Counted from the first letter of the stretch, positions 23,718-34,619 are shown. The stretch is 64,000 nucleotides of DNA from Muricea muricata (GCA_963855995.1 OY979724.1:1434858-1498857); one strand, 5' to 3'. The notes: generated by a model from the letters alone, not told the origin. Numbers and translations: made by a program.

Positions 23718-26584
23718 CTAGAGGTCAAACCTAACTTGCGAATAGATAAGCACGGTGGATATCAAAATTGTTATGATAAAAAGAAAGAAAAAAATACGAT
23801 CGAGTACCAAAGCCAAATACCGCCATCTCTCTTGATCCAGTCTGATCAGTCGCTTCTGTTCCGCTTTCTCTACCAAGATCGAGCAGCAATGAGGGGTTCT
23901 GGGGCTTGGAGACGAGTTATCAGCACCGCTGACCAAAGTTGCTGACGTTGCATCACAAAGGGGTCTTTTAAACGGGAGGTACCGGGGTCGGACACTCCTA
24001 CTCAAACGGTTAACGTTGCCTGAAGGAGTATGGACACTCTCAGAGATCTCGACTCTTTCCGATGTCTGCCCGACTAAGTGAACTTGTGTATCGCTCAGGG
24101 CACTGGGGTTGGCTAGCCCGCTTGTTCGTGTCTTCGGACTAGTACGGTCGGCATCGTGCGGTGTCAACTCGGTCGTCGGCGGTGACAGTCGGAGCAACGG
24201 CGCCATCCGATCGAGGAAAAACCAGGACACTAGGGGACTCATTGGAACTATATGTACACCAGGGTTCTTGTGGAATATATTGAGTACATAACAGGTAGCC
24301 ATGAGGGACAGACCAACCTCCGCCATGACGGTGATATAAAATATCCCTAATAGCGGGATCTGTTCGGAATTCCTCGGCAAATGTTCGGCCTGTAGTTGTA
24401 AAAACACCGCCATTGCAAGCAATACTGTGATGCTCAGCGTCGTGCGTTCCCCGCTTTCCGGGGGGAGCAGAAAACCCATGAGGACCATCGCAATAATGAT
24501 AAAGCAAGGAATCATAAGGTTGAAAATGTAGAACAAAGGACGTCGTCGAATGACAAGTTTAATTGTCAGGTCTGAAAACGGGAAAACACAACAGCGATAC
24601 TGTTTGACATTGCGTTCCTCTTGGACGCTCAGTAAGTCCCACTCAGCGCTGCGAAGCAGCGCATTGGTGACGATGGGGTTTGAGTCGCCCACGATATCAA
24701 GATCGTTGACTTGAAACGTCCAAGAACCAAACTTCATGACGCATTCTTGACGGTCGAACGGAAAATAGCGGACATTTATTTTGCACGTGCTTATGAAGGA
24801 GGCGGGCGTGAACCATGAGTTGTGACCCTCGTGATCGATGATTATCTGTGTGTGGTATTTTGATAGGCCACCGCTGGGCTGATGCGTGTCGGCGCTGGTT
24901 GGTTTAGAAATGAAAGTGTGAAGTGAAGGCAAGAGTGAGAGTGGAGAAGCGAGAGTTTGTATAAGAGTTTTCTCAATTCTCATGTCCTGGTCAAACGAGG
25001 ACAAGAGTTGATGAGAGTTGACAAACGAAAGTTTATTGAGAGTTTTCTCAATTCTCGTGTTCTGCTCAAACTAGAACAAGAGTTGCATGAGGGTTGATGA
25101 GAGTTGAGAAGCGAGAGTTTGCATGAGAGTTTTCTCAATTCTCACGTCCTGGTCAAACAAAAACAAGAGTCACAACTTTCATCCTCGTTTGACAGTGGAC
25201 AGTGCGCGCGAATTCATGCGATCTCCACAACACACAAGCAGAATATCACGTAACTCCTCGTACCTGTTATAGAGTAGTATATCAGGAATCCAGACCTTCT
25301 CTCCGCCTATTCTTATTCTTGTTATATTACCGTAATCTGAAGGTTTCCATCGTAATGCAAGATTGGTCCATTTCTAAATGAAGTACGTACACATTACACG
25401 GGCAGTTTTGGTAACAATCAATCCTAAGTCTAAATGATGAAGAGGACTCTCTTTACCTGTCTAACCCAGCAGTTTGTGATTATCCTTTGATTTCTGTCTT
25501 CCTACAAAAGATTGAAGATGATGAATTATGCCAGGTTCTCACAATAACAAAGAATTACTCTTGCTCAGAGGATTACGAAGACAGAGCAGCAAGAATTTTC
25601 TTTTAAATTTGCCTTTATGCAACAACATACAGTCATTGCTCAAAAGTTTGAATACACCTGCTGATCTGCTTATTCAACTATGCCAAGCCATTTCCTTGAT
25701 TTTGAGGTTATATGCATGTTCTACTAGAACTATTTTAATTGCAAGTGTGCTAAAACCTTAGAAGATGCGGCAAAATTTTTAACAATGAAAGAATGACTAA
25801 CCAAAAAAGCCATGGGTATCACTTTAGCAATACATGAAACTACATTTCACACTTGTATTCAAACTTTTGAGCTGTAACTGTAGTCCTTCATCGTCACGTG
25901 TGTATTGCGTTTGCAAATACACCAATAGCAATTCTTGAGTTGCCTATTGGTTCATGTCGCAGACGGTTAACTTTCCTAAAACGTTGGTATTGCTTAGTTT
26001 AGCGAGAATACAATATGTACGTGAACCTTATTTCTGGATAAACCAAAACAAAAACATAGAAACTCTTGGTAATCTCTTGTAAAGTTTAGTCTTACCACGG
26101 CGACGAGCTGCACAATTTCAATGCCAAAGACGACGGTGAAATTCACAGTTTTATTCACGTAACTTTTAGGATGAGCATATTTGTTGTAGTCGTGAAGCAA
26201 GTCTTTGATCAGACGATGTTCCGCGTCAGAATACGAATAGATTTTCTCATCGTTCTCCAGCTTTGCTAGATAAATCATGCAGTTGTATTTTAAGTATTGG
26301 TAGCTAGTAGGTATGTCAGTGGGTAGACTAGGAAGGATTATGTTTTCTTCTGTATTTCTTGGGATTGTCTGCTAGTATTGGCTAAGTCGATCACATTTGG
26401 GGCAAAATCGCTTGACAAAATCGTCTTAGTTATCGAAAACAGATTTAATCAACCACTTGCTTGAACGCATAAACACTTAACATTCAAGCCTGAAGTGGCG
26501 TCATATCTCATGAGCTCTTTGTATATTACCATTTGTGGTGCCCACCAAGAAACAAATTGCCAGAACAAGTATCAGGCGACCCAT
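23718..26584 (-). CDS. CHRNA-like: Nicotinic acetylcholine receptor alpha-type subunit
   Basis: Subunit of a pentameric acetylcholine-gated cation channel in the plasma membrane. Exons: 26530-26584, 26096-26265, 25457-25501, 25264-25373, 23718-24894; 1557 nt, 518 residues. Exon 1 is a signal peptide (MGRLILVLAICFLVGTTN). The ligand-binding domain has glycosylation sequons NKT, NFT and NIT, loop A WIPDILLYNSAD, and a 13-residue Cys-loop between Cys164 and Cys178. The vicinal pair Cys228-Cys229 in loop C is the alpha-subunit hallmark. M1 starts at about 246. M2 has Glu276 at the -1' position, Leu at 9' and Glu at 20', predicting cation selectivity. M3, a long cytoplasmic loop and M4 (LALVLDRIFFFLFIITILIS) follow. 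The aromatic after the Cys pair is Phe233 where vertebrate alpha subunits have Tyr. The exact subtype is unresolved. Confidence 0.94.
24960..25165. repeat. Tandem repeat in a receptor intron
   Basis: Three copies of a unit containing GAGTTTTCTCAATTCTC then CTGGTCAAAC or a variant, spaced about 75 and 89 bp apart, with GATGAGAGTTGA and GCGAGAGTTT between them. The block lies in the intron 24895-25263. Confidence 0.8.
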
Positions 26585-28280
26585 TCGAATGTCAACAGCA
26601 CCTTTACAAAAAGGGAAAACAAATTCAGAACATCAAATTGCCCACTTGAGCTAAAAATTAAAAACACGTATAGTGAAAAGCTGTTGCTGGCCTCAAAATA
26701 TGGACTCCCCCAACGTGGGGGAAAACGACTTCAAAATAACTACTTCGAAAGAACAAGCAAAATAACTTTAAGCATGATGAAAAAATGACTACGTGTCAAA
26801 ATCATCAATTTCACCACAGCGGTAATGTGTAATTCTAACGCATTTCGCAAATTCTATGATTATTTGGCATTTAATATTTCTCGTTCGATACTCGTCGAAT
26901 TTCAAACGACTATCTAACTTCAAATATTCTTTATCACGGCCAGAGTTTCGGTTTGTTTTGCAGCCAGGTATAACCTGTACCTGTCTAGCTAAAAATTGCT
27001 AACCTTTACAACAGAAGATAATGGTAAATTTAAAGGACAGGAAAAGTAGGAACAGTACCCAAGTGCCCAAAAAGGGCGAATATGGCACTTGTAAAAAAGA
27101 CACCCAGCCTTAAAGATGTAGTTAGGTTAGATTAGGTGAGCAAAAAGGATTTGCTGCGACAGAATTAAATATTTGTATAATGACAGCCGTTTGTCGCATT
27201 ATATACGATTTATAGTAACTGCAATTCGGCATATTATGCTATTCTTACTTGCCAAACCTAATGCATCAATTACTTCAAGCTGTTCGTATGCCTTTTCAAG
27301 TTGATGTACTTTATATATTCACACATTTGGAATGGCATATTAAGTTCGAAATTTTATTTAACACTGTCCTATACGTCCTAATAGGCAACCATACTAATTT
27401 TATCTGTGTTTGAACTGTGTATAAATGGTCCAAGCGTGGAAAACAGTACGGGTACCTGCTTTACATTAGACTATCTGTCCATGAGCAACGGCATTTTACT
27501 GAAAAACTAGTCTACATTTACCCAAATTTGCTGCAGCAGCTAAAGGAATTCAGTAATACTGCCGCCACCAAAGAACATCAGTTAAATTTAGACTGATTTT
27601 AGAACACGGATGTATCATGAATGAAGCTCATTTTCTAAAACCATGTATACGTCTAAAAAGCTATTAATATTGGTATTCATCGTGTCTTCGGTAAACTTGT
27701 GTTACTAACCGCGATATCCTACCTCAATGCTTAATAACAGCAGTTTTAATCTGTTTCCTTGAAGTAACAAACCCGAATCTCTTCTTTAAAAACTGTTTCA
27801 AAAACTGTTTTGCATTGACACATGTACACGTATGTATGTTGTATTAAACGTCTTAACTTCTAAACAAACACATTACAATGCAATAAATGATTGGTACATC
27901 ATTTTTTCAACATGTTTTTCATGACATTTTTGGCAGAAACATATATTTCATGCATTGTAAAGCTTTCAAAACGCCCCGCATTCTCCAACTGTGAGACAGT
28001 GCATGCTGGGAGCGTCAAGCAGTGAAAATAGTATTTCAACAATGACACAGAATGTGGCAAAATTTGGTGAAGCTTAAACCCACCAGGCGTAATTGGAGCA
28101 GGCTGTGTCGACTGTAAAACACGCTTGAAACGTAGCACATTACTTGGGCCTTGACCATTTATGGTCAGCTTATACTTTTTGTAATTTTTAGCACGATGGA
28201 AAGAAATAGACAATTACCATTACATACTTTAACCCACCCAAGAAGGACAACACTTATCGGCACAGCTACAAAGGAAACTG
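26585..28280. other. Divergent spacer between receptor and DXO
   Basis: No supportable exon. It must hold the receptor promoter at its left end. No clear TATA box or conserved element was recognised. Confidence 0.5.
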
Positions 28281-28282
28281 GT

Positions 28283-28478
28283 AAAATGACATAGTTTGGT
28301 TGCCAAAATGTTGTAAAGCACGGAAAATATAGCCTTGCGAAGTTTTTAAAACTTTGCATATATTGATATTACGTGCGGAAAAGCCCATCATTTTCCCGGA
28401 ATAGCCTGTCATTTTCCGCCAAGTTAAGCTCAAATTTACAAAATTTGCAAACTTCGTAGTAAGAGTATATCTTCCGTA
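28283..28478. mobile_element. Foldback MITE, family A, diverged copy 2
   Basis: It shares AGTTTGGTTG, AAATGTTGTAAA and GGAAAATATAGCCTTGCGAAG with the left arm of the 23255 element. Its right part (ACTTCGTAGTAAGAGTATATCTTCCG) is a diverged inverted version. It directly abuts the TTAA-type repeat that starts at 28480. Confidence 0.55.
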
Positions 28479-28479
28479 T

Positions 28480-28907
28480 TTAAGGTGGCTCGATAGTCAG
28501 AATCATTAGAACTCTCAACCATAAAGCGTTTTGTGGTGAATGTTTGAGCTTCATTTTAAGTCAGTGCACAGCTCTTTAGCACTGTTCTCTCTATTTCAAG
28601 AAGAGCATGTCTTCAAAGTTTGCCTGAACATAGAAATCATGTTTCCAGTTTGAGCCATTGAACTATAATAGATCTATTATAGTTCAATGGTTTGAGCTCA
28701 ATTCTAATTATAAGTTCATGTGTATAAACTCGACACCTTAACCATGACAACACGTCAACAAGGTCTCTGGAAATGCGAACGGTAGGAGAATAAAACTTTT
28801 TCAACTATGAAGACAACCAATAGAGCTATGCAATGACCTAATTAGACAAAGCTTTACACTTGCACTATAAAGGATTCTAAGGATAAAGAAGGACAATGTA
28901 CCATGAT
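28480..28907 (+). mobile_element. TTAA-flanked MITE, copy 1 (right end missing)
   Basis: It begins TTAAGGTGGCTCGATAGTC and aligns in the same orientation with 37689-38096 over almost its whole length, for example GTAGGAGAATAAAAC, CAACTATGAAGACAACCA and GAGCTATGCAATGACCTAA. The right terminal inverted repeat seen in the other copy is absent. It carries an extra perfect 36-bp palindrome at 28655-28690. The element ends about 100 bp upstream of the DXO start codon. Confidence 0.7.
28655..28690. repeat. Perfect 36-bp palindrome
   Basis: The half-site CCATTGAACTATAATAGA is followed directly by its exact reverse complement. TTTGAG flanks the palindrome as a direct repeat on both sides. The sister element at 37689 has no palindrome at the matching position. 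Confidence 0.9.
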
Positions 28908-29013
28908 AACGTACAAAGCCTGTTCCTTGCGACAAGGGGGGGGGGGGGGGGGACGGTTCTTCTCAGGTTCATCTGCGTCTGCGCCACAGATGATTCTCCG
29001 TTGTCAAAACAAA

Positions 29014-30555
29014 ATGGCCGCCAAGTACAAACTTTTGTCTAAGTTTAGCGTTGTGCCTGTGGACAAGTTCGAAGGAGATTGCCCGTATTTTAGACAGCCG
29101 AAGCAAGTCGGCTGCTTCTCTTTGGACGAGGAAAGGGAGTTCTTAGACAACGATAGCCGACTTCGCCATTACAGCCCGCCAGAAGTTGTGAATTTTGATC
29201 TAAGGGTGGGTTACAAGGAGTTTATACGACGTGAGGAAGAGAAGAAGGATAGATTGGATGACATGTTACGTTGGATCGAGAAACACCCCGAGAACTTCGC
29301 ATTGAGTGGAGATAAGTCGCAGAATGACGGCAGGTTGGTTTGTTGTGAGTACATAAGGAACAAGGACCTCTAACTTGTACAGGATTCATACAGGATAGTG
29401 AGCCTACCTTAAGTGCAGATGAATTTACTCCATTTACACAACCTAAAATGCAAAGTTTGAGACAAGTATGTTGATATCTTGCAACAGACTTATTATTAAA
29501 CAACCAATAACTAGATGCTTTTTGATGGGAGTCATAGCTTGCAACAAGTCTGTTGCAAATTGACAACAGGCTTGTGACAGGTTAAGTGTAAAAACTTGTT
29601 ATCCACAGGCTTTGTACAAGTTGTAAAAAGCCTGAAAATAACACATTCTGTCAGATTGTAACAGACTTGTTACAACTTGATAAAATGTACATCTTTGTTG
29701 AAAGTCAATCAAATTAACAACTTGCAATTTTTGACTGTGTACTATAAAATAATAAATAGTAAATTTTGTTTTAGGCTTCACACAGACTTTGTTACCTGGC
29801 GTGGTCACATGACAAAAATCCTATGCACTCCTTATGAAAGAAAAGAAGCATGGCAAATGGCACTGTCTTTGCATAAAGGAACAATCTATGTCAGCGAAGT
29901 GGAAACGCAGGATGCACGTCAACGAAGATTGAGCCAATCAGAACGTCAGGACGAGATGTGCTATTGGGGGTATAAGTTTGAAGACTATGTCACAAGTCCA
30001 AAGGACCCAACAAAAAGGAAGGATATAAACTCGCCAGTTAATAACAAGGAAGCATTTTGTTCAGTTGTGCGATGCAGACTTGATAAAAACTCACTTGTAT
30101 TTGGTGCTGAAGTAGACTGTTGTGTAAAGTCGGGCTCCAAGACCAGCAATCCACCTTTAAACTACATTGAACTGAAAACAAGTAGAATCATCGAGAATGA
30201 TCGTATGCAATGTTCCTTCGAAAGATACAAACTTCTAAAATGGTGGGCTCAGTCATTTTTAGCTGGTATTCCAAAAGTCATTTGTGGATTTCGAAACGAC
30301 GACGGGGTCGTCAAGAAACTCAAGACATTTACCACGCTAGAAATTCCAAGTTTAGTTGCAGGAAGTCAGAACATGTGGACGGGAAGTGTTTGTTTGAATT
30401 TTTGCAACCAGTTGTTGGATTGGGTGAAATCTGTTGTTGACGACGAACATGTGGTTTACATGTTACATTGGCGAGAGCCATTTACGCATGTTGAACTTGA
30501 GTTGTCAAAGTGCCAAGATGACGTGTTCTTAAGGGATTGGTATCTTGCAAGATGA
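29014..30555 (+). CDS. DXO: DXO/Rai1-family decapping and deNADding exoribonuclease
   Basis: Removes incomplete or non-canonical 5' caps and degrades the RNA body in mRNA quality control. Exons: 29014-29333 and 29775-30555; 1101 nt, 366 residues, close to human DXO (396). Family motifs are present: GYKFE (Glu176), EVD (Glu219, Asp221), ELK (Glu239, Lys241) for metal and catalysis, and KWWAQSF (Gln266). FVTWRGHMTKI is also typical. The start at 29014 sits in CAAAATGGCC, a good Kozak context. Two upstream in-frame ATGs (28903 and 28990) would add a Gly tract encoded by a G17 homopolymer and are judged unlikely. The gene converges on GPANK1. Confidence 0.96.
29480..29690. repeat. 'ACTTGTTGCAAG' dispersed repeat, DXO intron
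   Basis: Recurring words GCAACAAGTCTG, TTGCAAATTGACAACAGG, ACTTGTTATC and TAACAGACTTGTTACAACTTG fill half of the single DXO intron. Confidence 0.6.
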
Positions 30556-30572
30556 AAGGGTACAACAGTTTT

Positions 30573-30668
30573 ATGGAAGCACCATTACATCAGGTAAATT
30601 TATTATTGCAAGCACAAAATAACATCCGAGCTTGCTTTGCAATAATAAATTTATGTGGTGCTTACCAT
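30573..30668. terminator. Imperfect palindrome between convergent genes carrying AATAAA on both strands
   Basis: The core TAAATTTATTATTGCAA near 30595-30611 is inverted as TTGCAATAATAAATTTA near 30637-30653. Outer arms also match (ATGGAAGCACCA versus TGGTGCTTACCAT). AATAAA lies on the plus strand at 30644-30649, about 90 nt after the DXO stop, and on the minus strand at 30599-30604, about 230 nt after the GPANK1 stop. A role in 3' end formation is inferred. Confidence 0.65.
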
Positions 30669-30827
30669 ACAAAACTACATAGTTTTTCAAAATTGTAAAT
30701 TAATATTAAGACAACTTGGTAATTAATAATTAGTATAGTATTATGTGTATAGTATATATTAATATTAGTTTCAGGTATATTACTGGTTAGTATAGATGTG
30801 TGTATTATATAATATTCTTAATACATA

Positions 30828-30833
30828 TTTATT
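30828..30833 (-). terminator. AATAAA overlapping the GPANK1 stop codon
   Basis: The minus strand reads TGAATAAA, so the hexamer begins at the last base of the TGA stop. Whether it is used is unknown; a second hexamer lies at 30599-30604. Confidence 0.5.
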
Positions 30834-32719
30834 CAGTCAGTATTCATGTAAACTCGCAAATTGTGTTCCCATTTTCTCTCCTTCTCCTGTTTCTCAAGAA
30901 GATTTTTCTTCCATGTTTTTCGCGGAACTCTCGGTCCTCGTTTCGTTTTTCCCTCCTCTGCGCTCCCAACAGCTCTTGCGTCATGTGCAGAGAAATGAGT
31001 AATCTTGGCTTTCTTCTTGCTTTTACATCCCACACCTTGACGATCTTGTTTCAGGACTGTTTTGATGGGAAATTTACGCCCAGTTCCTTCTGGCCCAAGA
31101 CCTGGGTGAAAGTGAAAAAGTGAATAGATATTTTTTGAAATGAATAGTAGAGCACAAAACTTTTAAAAGGCTGTCAAAACAATAATAAGAAATGAAAGAA
31201 ATTTGTAAAAAACATAGTAAAATTTAAGTTGCTTGTATGTTTGCATGGTGAATATCAAATTAAAATATAATTTTGTGGAAAAAGTAAAATTTAGTAAAAT
31301 TAGATTAAATTATTAAATAAATAAATTAATTAGCAATTATTAATAATATTAATAATTAATTATCATTAATTAATTATTATCTATTAATTCATTAATTATT
31401 TATTACTATTTATTAATTAACTTTAATTAAATTGTTAATTTTTATATAGTAAAATTCCTTTTATTGTAAAAAGTAAAATTTAGTAAAATTAGGTTAAATT
31501 ATTAAATAAATAAATTAATTAGCAATTATTAATAATATTAATAATTCATTATCATTAATTAATTATTATCTATTAATTCATTAATTATTTATTATTATCT
31601 ATTAATTAATTATTTAATTAAATTGTTAATTTTTATATAGTAAAATTCCTTTTATTGTTTTGATGGCTATTTTTAAAGCTCTTTGTTGACCTCTCAAATT
31701 CATTCTAAGAATCAGTTTTCTATCATTTAAATCATTCTAATAATAGTAGTATTCAAGTTTTTTTTTATTTCTTGACAAACTTTGAAAAGCAATTTTGACA
31801 TCAAGCTAATTTGCTAAAAAAGCCACTGGATCATGTGTGAAACCAACCTAAATATGCTTTATTCCTGACACCTTTTCATATTTATTATTTTTAACTCACC
31901 TTTCTCTTCATCCCATCCTTTCTGTTTCATCAATTTAAATCCAATGTTATTCTCTGGAATGTGATAAAATGTTTTTTCTGACTTGTACTGACAATTGAAT
32001 AAATGAGCTGTGGACGTATCATGCTCCTTCCTTGATCCATAAAACTTTGTTCTACAGGTATCACATGTCTGCTTCACACTGGCCGTAACATCCAAACAAC
32101 TGGTCGACTTTCGTTTTCGCATGGATTTTCTGTGAGACGCAAGCACATCTTGGATCCCCGATTGTTTAGCGATATCCTTTGCAGTGTGCCCTTGGTTGTT
32201 TTGCAACTTTACGTCAGCCCCTTTCTCGAGGAGTAACTTGACACATGCTCGGTGACCACTCCTTGCCGCACACATTAAAGCCGTCCAACCAAACTGATCT
32301 GTTGCATTAATATCAACCTTATTGTACTTAATGAGCCCTTGTAATCCATCAATGTCCCCATCTTGCGCCATTTTCAGAAATACATTTTCTTGCCTTGCGT
32401 CTGAACTTTGTTTATCTTTGCACTGGATATTTCTCTGGTGTGCATACAAACTTTTAGTTTTAACACAACTTTCCACAGCACTCTCCGAACTGTCGTCCCT
32501 ACTATAACGTCTGGGGTGACGTTTTGAACAAGTTACAGTCCCTTGCTCAAGTAAACTTTCATAAAATTCTCGTGCTTCGTTGCCAGAAAGAGTACCATTT
32601 TCATTTTGCCAGTTTTGTGAAACGTCACTTTTTCTCACCGCTGTAAAGCTTTCTAAATTTGTCGAAGCCCGCTGAAATTTTACGCAAGGGTACATTAATC
32701 CTTTATACTTGCGGTCCAT
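30833..32719 (-). CDS. GPANK1: GPANK1: G-patch and ankyrin-repeat protein
   Basis: Exons: 31900-32719 and 30833-31101; 1089 nt, 362 residues, almost the length of human GPANK1 (356). In order: a Ser-rich N-terminal region; about two ankyrin repeats at roughly residues 110-185 (GWTALMCAARSGH, GADVKLQNNQGHTAKDIA); a small zinc-finger-like CDTC...H...H motif; the family signature FYHIPENNIGF; a G-patch split by the intron (GWDEEKGLGPEGTGRKFPI); and a basic C-terminus ending LRVYMNTD. G-patch proteins usually activate DEAH helicases, but the partner and function of this family are not settled. It converges on DXO. Confidence 0.95.
31281..31658. repeat. 189-bp AT-only tandem duplication in the GPANK1 intron
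   Basis: Two nearly identical copies in direct tandem, each starting AAAGTAAAATTTAGTAAAAT and ending near TAAAATTCCTTTTATTG. They are composed almost entirely of A and T with many TTAATTAA-like words. Confidence 0.9.
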
Positions 32720-32850
32720 GTCGAAAAACGTACTTCGGTTGCAAAAAAATGATGAAATTTAAAATCCTTTAAAATTTCATTCCCCTGAAGGCCGCCATTT
32801 TGTTTTGCAAAAAATGCTGAGCGGCATTGACCAATGAGAACTTAGAATTA
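32720..32850 (-). promoter_or_regulatory. GPANK1 promoter region with YY1-like motif
   Basis: Directly upstream of the GPANK1 start codon the minus strand carries CAAAATGGCGGC (32791-32802), matching the YY1 consensus AAnATGGCGGC found near start sites of many animal housekeeping genes. No TATA box is evident. Confidence 0.45.
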
Positions 32851-34370
32851 CGTCATACGCATTTGACCAATTGGCGACTTGGAATATTACGTTATTTATT
32901 TGGAATTCAATTTTCAACATGGCCGTCCGATGACTGAATTTATAACACAGTTTCTATCAATTCTCATTATTTTGTGATTGCTAAAAATGCAAACTCCGTG
33001 TTAAATGGACTACTGGGTTACCTAATGACCAGAATAATTACTATATATGTTTAATATGACTAATTTCACCTAATTTTTTTCAATGCACGCACTATGGTAC
33101 TCTAATCTTTTATATGCAACAGATAAACACACATGACATATTCATAGGTCACAAAGTTTCCTGTCATGAAATTGCTTCACGTATACTTTATCCATCATAT
33201 TCACCAACTGTAACGAACAATTAGTTTTAGTGACCTTGCAAGTTGTAAAAGCCTACGTTTATTGTTATGTACTTCAAAAAACAAAGGCAATAATCCAACT
33301 AGAAAAGTCAGAAACACTTTACAAAACACCTAGTCGAAAAGTCAGAAACATTACAAAACACTTACTTACCTCATGCATCCTACTTTGATGCAACGGCATT
33401 ACCCGAGCGTTTAGCATACCTCCAGCCAAAACACGTGGCCAAAATGAAGTCAAAAAACAAGAACACGATAAGAACATTATGACATTTTTTTGCCATGTTT
33501 TTTTTCAAGACAATCAGCAAGCAGGGACTACGGATGGGGGGGGGATGAAATAGCTCATTTCCAAACAAGGCTTTCCTTGATCTTAAGGTTACCACAGCTT
33601 CAAGGTCACTAAACTGCAAAAATCGACGCCCTGATGGCAGAAACACGCATTTGCTAACCTCTGGCCTTCAAAATTTTTGCAGACATGCTTGGTAGCTTCC
33701 ACTTTTGCCGCTTGGACTCCCCCCTGAAAATACCATTCTGCGCCCCCTGGCAAACGACTGGCACCCAACAAATACAGAAATTTCAATAGTGCAATAATTA
33801 GGTTGTGACTAAATTTATTTCTATAAGAGAGCTTCTTCAAGACAAGATATTTTATACTATACTTTGAAGTAAAGCAGCTATTATGGCAGCTAGCTATATA
33901 TATATTAATAGTATAAATTTCCAGGTAACTATTGTCTTTCCTGCATTCTGATTGGTGAAGATTCGCTGTCTCTGAAGTGATAGTCACTGACCAGTGACTA
34001 CAGCTTTTTGATTTTTTAAACAGTAATGGATTTGAAGTGAATTTTTGTTAAGTTTAGTAGATTATTATTTATAAACACCTGGAAATTTATACTAAAACAA
34101 TTAGGCGTCTCAGGCTTGTAATCACCTCACCTTCGGCGACCAATCGTTAAATATACATATACATTTAAATTAATTACAACTAGATTTAAATTACGGCCAA
34201 AACGCGCGGGCATTAAATTAACTTGAAACTTTGTATCGATCAAAGTGAAGGCAAACTTATAAAGGCTTAAACTTAAAGGTTTTTAAAGATGCCAATGGAC
34301 AATTTGCATGCTAACAAACGTTTGATTCAGGCAGAACACAGAAAATTCTCAGGAATGGTTACAATTTACG
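32851..34370. other. Spacer between GPANK1 and the LLGL 3' end
   Basis: No supportable gene. It contains a G9 tract near 33536-33545 and a TA dinucleotide run near 33895-33907. Confidence 0.5.
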
Positions 34371-34373
34371 CAC

Positions 34374-34619
34374 CTGGGGCCAGATGTTCAAAACCCGGTT
34401 AGCTTAACCCTGGGTTAACGTAAAAATAAAATTAAACTTCCTTTGAAGTTTGTTTATAAATTTGGAAATATTTCTTCAGAAGTGTTGTCCAGATCAATCG
34501 TAGTTTAAGGTCCCGAAGTTTTAAAGTAAACACATGTGTAGAAATACAGAAACTTAAACAAGTGGGTTAAATTTTAACCCAGAGGTAGTGCTAACCCAGC
34601 TTTGAACAACTGGCCCCTG
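34374..34619. mobile_element. MITE with GGGGCCAG termini
   Basis: The left end CTGGGGCCAGATGTTCAAAA matches the inverted right end CAGGGGCCAGTTGTTCAAAG. The similarity continues for about 45 bp through GGTTAGC and TGGGTTAA. It is about 245 bp long and non-coding. I could not define a target site duplication. Confidence 0.8.

Noticed and set aside
28903..29013. Upstream in-frame ATGs as DXO start
   Set aside because: They would encode a poly-Gly stretch from a G17 run lying in MITE-derived sequence, and homologues start near the ATG at 29014.
31859..31899. Continuation of GPANK1 exon 1 to a stop at 31859
   Set aside because: It would truncate the G-patch; the GTGAGT donor at 31899 joins in frame to 31101 and restores the family C-terminus.
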